Assembly: GCF_900176485.1 (NCBI RefSeq)
Contig: NZ_FWYD01000027.1
Location: 1-47,410, forward strand
DNA from: Primorskyibacter flagellatus
GTDB taxonomy: Bacteria > Pseudomonadota > Alphaproteobacteria > Rhodobacterales > Rhodobacteraceae
Direction of reading: 5' to 3'
Length of the DNA stretch: 47,410 nucleotides
Positions 44,015 through 47,410 of the stretch are shown in pieces. Under the pieces are notes generated by a model. It saw only the letters and a program-made list of their open reading frames with translations, ran no database searches and was not told the origin of the DNA. The position numbers and the translations under genes were made by a program. Position 1 is the first letter of the stretch; each line of letters opens with the position of its first letter.

Positions 44015-45361
44015 ATGTCCATGAAAGACCAGGAACACAGAGGCATTCCGCAGACGACGCCGCGTCAGTCCGCGACATTCTCACAGGACGTCAACAGCGA
44101 CATCCGCCGCGCCGCCGCGACGGGTATCTATGACATCCGCGGAGGTGGCGCGAAACGCCGCGTCCCCAACTTCGACGATCTGCTTTTCATGGGTGCGTCT
44201 ATCTCGCGCTATCCGCTGGAGGGCTACCGGGAGAAATGTGAAACGAAAGTGACGCTTGGCACCCGTTTCGCGAAAAACCCGATCGAACTTGATATCCCGA
44301 TCACCATCGCGGGCATGAGCTTTGGCGCGTTGTCCGGTCCTGCGAAGGAAGCTCTTGGCCGGGGCGCAAACGCAGCGGGCACTTCGACAACCACCGGCGA
44401 CGGCGGCATGACCCCCGAAGAGCGCGGGCATTCCTCCAAGCTGGTCTATCAGTACCTCCCCTCGCGTTACGGGATGAACCCCGACGATCTGCGCAAGGCC
44501 GACGCCATCGAAATCGTCGTCGGACAAGGTGCAAAGCCCGGCGGCGGCGGCATGCTGCTGGGGCAGAAGATTTCCGACCGTGTGGCGGAAATGCGCAACC
44601 TTCCGAAAGGGATCGACCAACGCTCGTCCTGTCGCCACCCCGACTGGACCGGCCCCGACGATCTTGAAATCAAGATCCTCGAACTGCGCGAGATCACCAA
44701 CTGGCGCGTGCCGATCTACGTCAAGATTGCCGGTGCACGGCCCTATTTTGATACCACGCTTGCGATCAAGGCAGGTGCCGACGTCGTCGTGCTGGACGGC
44801 ATGCAGGGTGGGACGGCTGCCACACAGGATGTCTTTATCGAACATGTGGGACAACCGACTTTGGCTTGCATCCGCCCCGCCGTTCAGGCCCTTCAGGATA
44901 TGGGAATGCACCGCGAAGTGCAGCTTGTGGTCTCCGGCGGTATCCGGTCGGGTGCCGACGTGGCCAAGGCGCTGGCACTGGGTGCAGACGCCGTGGCAAT
45001 CGGGACCGCCGCGCTGATCGCGCTTGGCGATAACGATCCCAGATGGGAAGCGGAATACAACAAGCTCGGCACGACAGCAGGTGCCTATGACGACTGGCAC
45101 GAAGGGCGCGACCCTGCCGGGATCACCACGCAGGATCCCGAGTTGATGGCGCGTTTCGATCCGGTCGAAGGTGGGCGTCGCCTGAAGAACTATCTCAAGG
45201 TGATGACGCTTGAGGCTCAGACGATTGCACGGGCCTGTGGCAAAAACCACATGCACAACCTGGAGCCGGAAGATATGGTTGCCCTCACAATGGAGGCCGC
45301 CGCAATGGCGCAGGTTCCGCTGGCGGGGACCAACTGGTATCCCGGCAAAGGCGGCTTCTGA
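44015..45361 (+). CDS. mgsC: N-methylglutamate synthase subunit C (FMN-binding glutamate synthase-like)
   Basis: A 448-residue protein of the glutamate synthase central FMN-binding barrel type. Typical segments are GMSFGALSGPAKEALGRGA, TTTGDGGMTPEER, VVGQGAKPGGGGMLLGQK and VVSGGIRSGADVAKALALGA. It reduces the imine formed from methylamine and 2-oxoglutarate to N-methylglutamate. A GAGGAAC site precedes the ATG. The 3' end is followed by a hairpin before gmaS. Confidence 0.93.
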   Translation: MSMKDQEHRGIPQTTPRQSATFSQDVNSDIRRAAATGIYDIRGGGAKRRVPNFDDLLFMGASISRYPLEGYREKCETKVTLGTRFAKNPIELDIPITIAGMSFGALSGPAKEALGRGANAAGTSTTTGDGGMTPEERGHSSKLVYQYLPSRYGMNPDDLRKADAIEIVVGQGAKPGGGGMLLGQKISDRVAEMRNLPKGIDQRSSCRHPDWTGPDDLEIKILELREITNWRVPIYVKIAGARPYFDTTLAIKAGADVVVLDGMQGGTAATQDVFIEHVGQPTLACIRPAVQALQDMGMHREVQLVVSGGIRSGADVAKALALGADAVAIGTAALIALGDNDPRWEAEYNKLGTTAGAYDDWHEGRDPAGITTQDPELMARFDPVEGGRRLKNYLKVMTLEAQTIARACGKNHMHNLEPEDMVALTMEAAAMAQVPLAGTNWYPGKGGF

Positions 45362-45372
45362 AGCACAGATCA

Positions 45373-45401
45373 TGCGACACCTGTCCGGGTGTCGCATTTT
45401 T
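45373..45401 (+). terminator. Hairpin with T-run between mgsC and gmaS
   Basis: Perfect 9-base arms TGCGACACC (45373-45381) and GGTGTCGCA (45388-45396) with a 6-base loop are followed by five T (45397-45401). It has the full form of a rho-independent terminator inside what would otherwise be one operon. It probably reduces read-through into gmaS or marks a separate gmaS promoter in 45402-45467. Confidence 0.7.
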
Positions 45402-45467
45402 CACATTGGGGACGGACCGCAAAAAGGCCGCCCAAACAAGCCAAGAAACTGGGAGAGAGTTCTGATT

Positions 45468-46823
45468 ATGGCAAAAGATCAACTTGTTCAGACATCTGAA
45501 ATAGACCTTGAGGCGTGGGGAAAAGAGCGCGGCATCAAGTATTTCATGGTCAATTTCACCGATCTTTTGGGAGCGCAGCGCACCAAGCTGGTGCCGATCC
45601 GCGGGATTGCGGGAATGCAGGAAGGCGGCGCAGGTTTCGCGGGTTTTGCCGGCGGTATGGATTACACGCCTGCCCATCCGGACATGTTGGTGATGCCCGA
45701 TGCCGATGCCGCGATTCAGGTGCCTTGGCAGCCCGACATGGCGTGGGTTCCTGGCAACCCCGTGATGAAGAATGAATATTCCGCACAGGCACCCCGCAAC
45801 GTGTTGCGCAACCAGATTGCCGAAGCGGCAGAGCTGGGCCTGCACGTCAAAATTGGTGTCGAGCCGGAATTTTCCCTGCTGACACCTGATGGCAAGGCGC
45901 TGGCCGATGAGCTCGATACGCGGGTCAAGCCCTGCTACGATCAGCAGTCGATGATGCGGAACTATCACATCATCCGTGAGATCAGCGAATACATGCTGCA
46001 ACTCGGCTGGGGCAACTACCAGAACGACCACGAAGACGCCAACGGCCAGTGGGAAATGAACTGGGATTTCGACGATGTGCTTGCGATGGCCGACCAGCTC
46101 AGCTTCTTCAAGTTCATGGCGAAATATGTCGCTGAAAAGCACGGTATGCGGGCAAGCTTCATGCCCAAACCATTGCCGACCCTGACGGGCAATGGCCTGC
46201 ATGCGCATATCTCGGCTTGGGACGGAACGGGCGAGGATGCCAAAACCAACCTCTTTGCCGGGTCCGATGACACTCCGACAGGACGGTACGGTTTGTCCGA
46301 AACCGGCAAACACTTCCTTGGCGGTATTCTCAAACACGGAAGCGGCATGGCCGTAATCTGTTGCCCAACCGTCAACAGCTACAAGCGTATCGGCGCGCCA
46401 AGCACTGCGTCCGGATCCACATGGGCACCCAACAGCGTGACCTGGGCCGGCGATAACCGCACGCATCTGGTGCGCGTACCCGGCGGCGGACGCATGGAAC
46501 TTCGTCTGCCCGACGGCTCCACAAACCCGTATCTGATGCCGGCCGTGATCATGGCGGCAGGGATTGACGGTATCCGCACCAAGGCCGATCCCGGCGAGGC
46601 CAAGGAAATCGACATGTATGTCGATGGCCATCAGGTAAAGGACGCACCGAAACTGCCGCAGAACATGCTGGATGGTCTGCGCATGTTCGAGGCGGATAAC
46701 GTCCTGACTTCAGCGATGGGTGACGAATTTTCCAGCGCCTTTCTCAAGCTGAAGAATAAAGAGTGGGGCGAGTATTCAAGCCACTTCACCGAGTGGGAAA
46801 GACAGCACACGCTGGATATCTGA
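45468..46823 (+). CDS. gmaS: Gamma-glutamylmethylamide synthetase
   Basis: A 451-residue glutamine-synthetase-like ligase that joins methylamine to glutamate with ATP, the first step of methylamine use. The ATG at 45468 follows GGGAGAGAG and gives the family length; the longer frame runs into mgsC. Active-site segments are VEPEFSLL (metal-binding acids), GNGLHAHISAWDG, CPTVNSYKRIGAPS and RVPGGGRMELRLPDGSTNPY. True glutamine synthetase type III is an alternative name for this branch, but with mgs and mgd adjacent GmaS is by far the best call. Confidence 0.94.
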   Translation: MAKDQLVQTSEIDLEAWGKERGIKYFMVNFTDLLGAQRTKLVPIRGIAGMQEGGAGFAGFAGGMDYTPAHPDMLVMPDADAAIQVPWQPDMAWVPGNPVMKNEYSAQAPRNVLRNQIAEAAELGLHVKIGVEPEFSLLTPDGKALADELDTRVKPCYDQQSMMRNYHIIREISEYMLQLGWGNYQNDHEDANGQWEMNWDFDDVLAMADQLSFFKFMAKYVAEKHGMRASFMPKPLPTLTGNGLHAHISAWDGTGEDAKTNLFAGSDDTPTGRYGLSETGKHFLGGILKHGSGMAVICCPTVNSYKRIGAPSTASGSTWAPNSVTWAGDNRTHLVRVPGGGRMELRLPDGSTNPYLMPAVIMAAGIDGIRTKADPGEAKEIDMYVDGHQVKDAPKLPQNMLDGLRMFEADNVLTSAMGDEFSSAFLKLKNKEWGEYSSHFTEWERQHTLDI

Positions 46824-46846
46824 CCTTCAAGAAACGAAGCTATAGA

Positions 46847-46884
46847 AAAAACCGCACCGACCGTCAGCGTCAGGTGCGGTTTTT
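46847..46884 (+). terminator. Terminator of gmaS
   Basis: Arms AAAAACCGCACC (46847-46858) and GGTGCGGTTTTT (46873-46884) form a 12-base stem with a 14-base loop. The A and T runs on both sides would let it work in both directions. Confidence 0.9.
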
Positions 46885-47275
46885 GTTTGGATCTACCTGT
46901 CGAGCTGCCCCAATGCACGCTCAGCAGTATGGCAACGTCATAATGTTTGGCTGAAGCGTTCAGAAACCGACCTTTTCTTGTCGCCGCCGACTCTTTCAGA
47001 GGGAGGTGCATTCAAGCACGACGACAAGAACCAGAACGAGTGAGGGGCCAGCCCCTCACACGCCCCGGAGTATTTCCGCCAATGAGAATTTGAACGAAGG
47101 CCTGGCGAGCGAAGGCGGGGGTCGGGGTTACGGAGGCTGGAATATGGTTTCCCACGCCTCGACCGACTGGTTCTGGCCGACCCGTCTCTGCATTTTTTTG
47201 CTACAGAAAGTCCGCCGGAACGTCTTTTTACCTGCCCCCGACGCCTGTCTTGGGGCAGGTCTTTTGCGTTTTGTT
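46885..47275. repeat. Intergenic region with a GC-rich palindrome (REP-like)
   Basis: These 391 bases between gmaS and glyA contain no supported gene. A compact palindrome GTGAGGGGC/GCCCCTCAC with a two-base loop lies at 47040-47059, followed by CCCCGGAGTATTTCCGCCAATGA. This combination resembles a short intergenic repeat common in Rhodobacteraceae. No second copy was seen in the window. Confidence 0.4.
47230..47260 (+). terminator. Hairpin downstream of glyA
   Basis: Arms ACCTGCCCC (47230-47238) and GGGGCAGGT (47252-47260). T-rich sequence (CTTTTGCGTTTTG) follows on the plus strand, while the minus side, where glyA ends, lacks a T run. It may stop plus-strand read-through or cap the glyA transcript. 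Confidence 0.5.
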
Positions 47276-47410
47276 TCAGATGCCTGGGTAGATCGGGAAG
47301 CGTTTGCAAAGGGTTTCGACTTCGGCCCGGACCTTGGCTTCGACCTCTGTGTTGCCGTCTTCGCCATTGGCTGCGAGGCCGTCGACCACCTCGATGATCC
47401 AGTCGGCGAT
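47276..47410 (-). CDS. glyA: Serine hydroxymethyltransferase, carboxy-terminal end (partial)
   Basis: The last 44 codons and stop of a minus-strand gene cut by the window edge. The translation ends VEAKVRAEVETLCKRFPIY and starts IADWIIEVVDGLAANG, the typical alphaproteobacterial GlyA tail. The enzyme interconverts serine with glycine plus 5,10-methylene-tetrahydrofolate. Its neighbourhood with mgdABCD fits C1-unit assimilation. The frame was read directly from the sequence and is too short for the usual ORF length cut-off. Confidence 0.88.
   Translation of the reverse strand: MADWIIEVVDGLAANGEDGNTEVEAKVRAEVETLCKRFPIYPGI

Noticed and set aside
44081-45397. Minus-strand ORF of 438 codons
   Set aside because: It mirrors mgsC and is His/Arg-rich, as expected for a shadow frame.
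45285-46631. Minus-strand ORF of 448 codons
   Set aside because: It mirrors gmaS, whose active-site segments are complete.
1-47410. CRISPR arrays, complete tRNA or rRNA genes, intact insertion sequences
   Set aside because: None were seen on reading both strands; no regularly spaced repeats or transposase motifs were found.

Overview
The window looks like chromosomal DNA of a marine alphaproteobacterium of the Rhodobacteraceae (Roseobacter-type). Coding density is high and genes often overlap by ATGA. The strongest clue is a nearly complete methylated-amine catabolic island of the kind known from Ruegeria pomeroyi and relatives. These assignments come from recognised protein motifs and gene order, not from database searches.

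Left part (1-12 kb): a decayed soxB-soxA remnant lies immediately downstream of an aspartase/fumarase-superfamily lyase and overlaps it. Next comes an L-asparaginase and a LysR regulator. A seven-gene block (4.8-12.0 kb) follows: a double SnoaL/NTF2-like protein, an alpha/beta hydrolase, a complete sugar-type (MalEFGK-like) ABC importer and a LacI regulator. Its substrate is not evident.

Middle (12.1-16.3 kb): eroded pieces of a type IV secretion locus (virB1 with an in-frame stop, a truncated virB2) abut a frameshifted class I glutamine amidotransferase. This is a scar of past mobile DNA. A compact ExbB-ExbD-ExbD-TonB operon follows, led by a small exported protein.

Right part (16.5-47.4 kb): genes for trimethylamine (TMA) degradation to ammonium. 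Tmm makes TMAO, Tdm cleaves TMAO to dimethylamine plus formaldehyde, DmmDABC takes dimethylamine to methylamine, GmaS makes gamma-glutamylmethylamide, MgsABC makes N-methylglutamate, and MgdABCD oxidises it to glutamate and a folate-bound C1 unit. The end of glyA (serine hydroxymethyltransferase) closes the window and fits C1 assimilation. Six transcriptional regulators lie beside the catabolic and transport genes in the window (two LysR, LacI, GntR, GlxA-type AraC, XRE-cupin).

The most unusual part is 16.5-25.7 kb. No TmoXWV-type (glycine-betaine-like) TMAO transporter is present. Instead the island carries an amide/branched-chain-amino-acid-type ABC importer with a Tat-exported binding protein. 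Divergent from tmm is a paralogue of that binding protein with no recognisable signal peptide, followed by a GntR regulator. This suggests a cytoplasmic ligand sensor plus a non-canonical methylamine or TMAO uptake system. The dmmD gene also has a well-defined structured 5' leader that may be regulatory.
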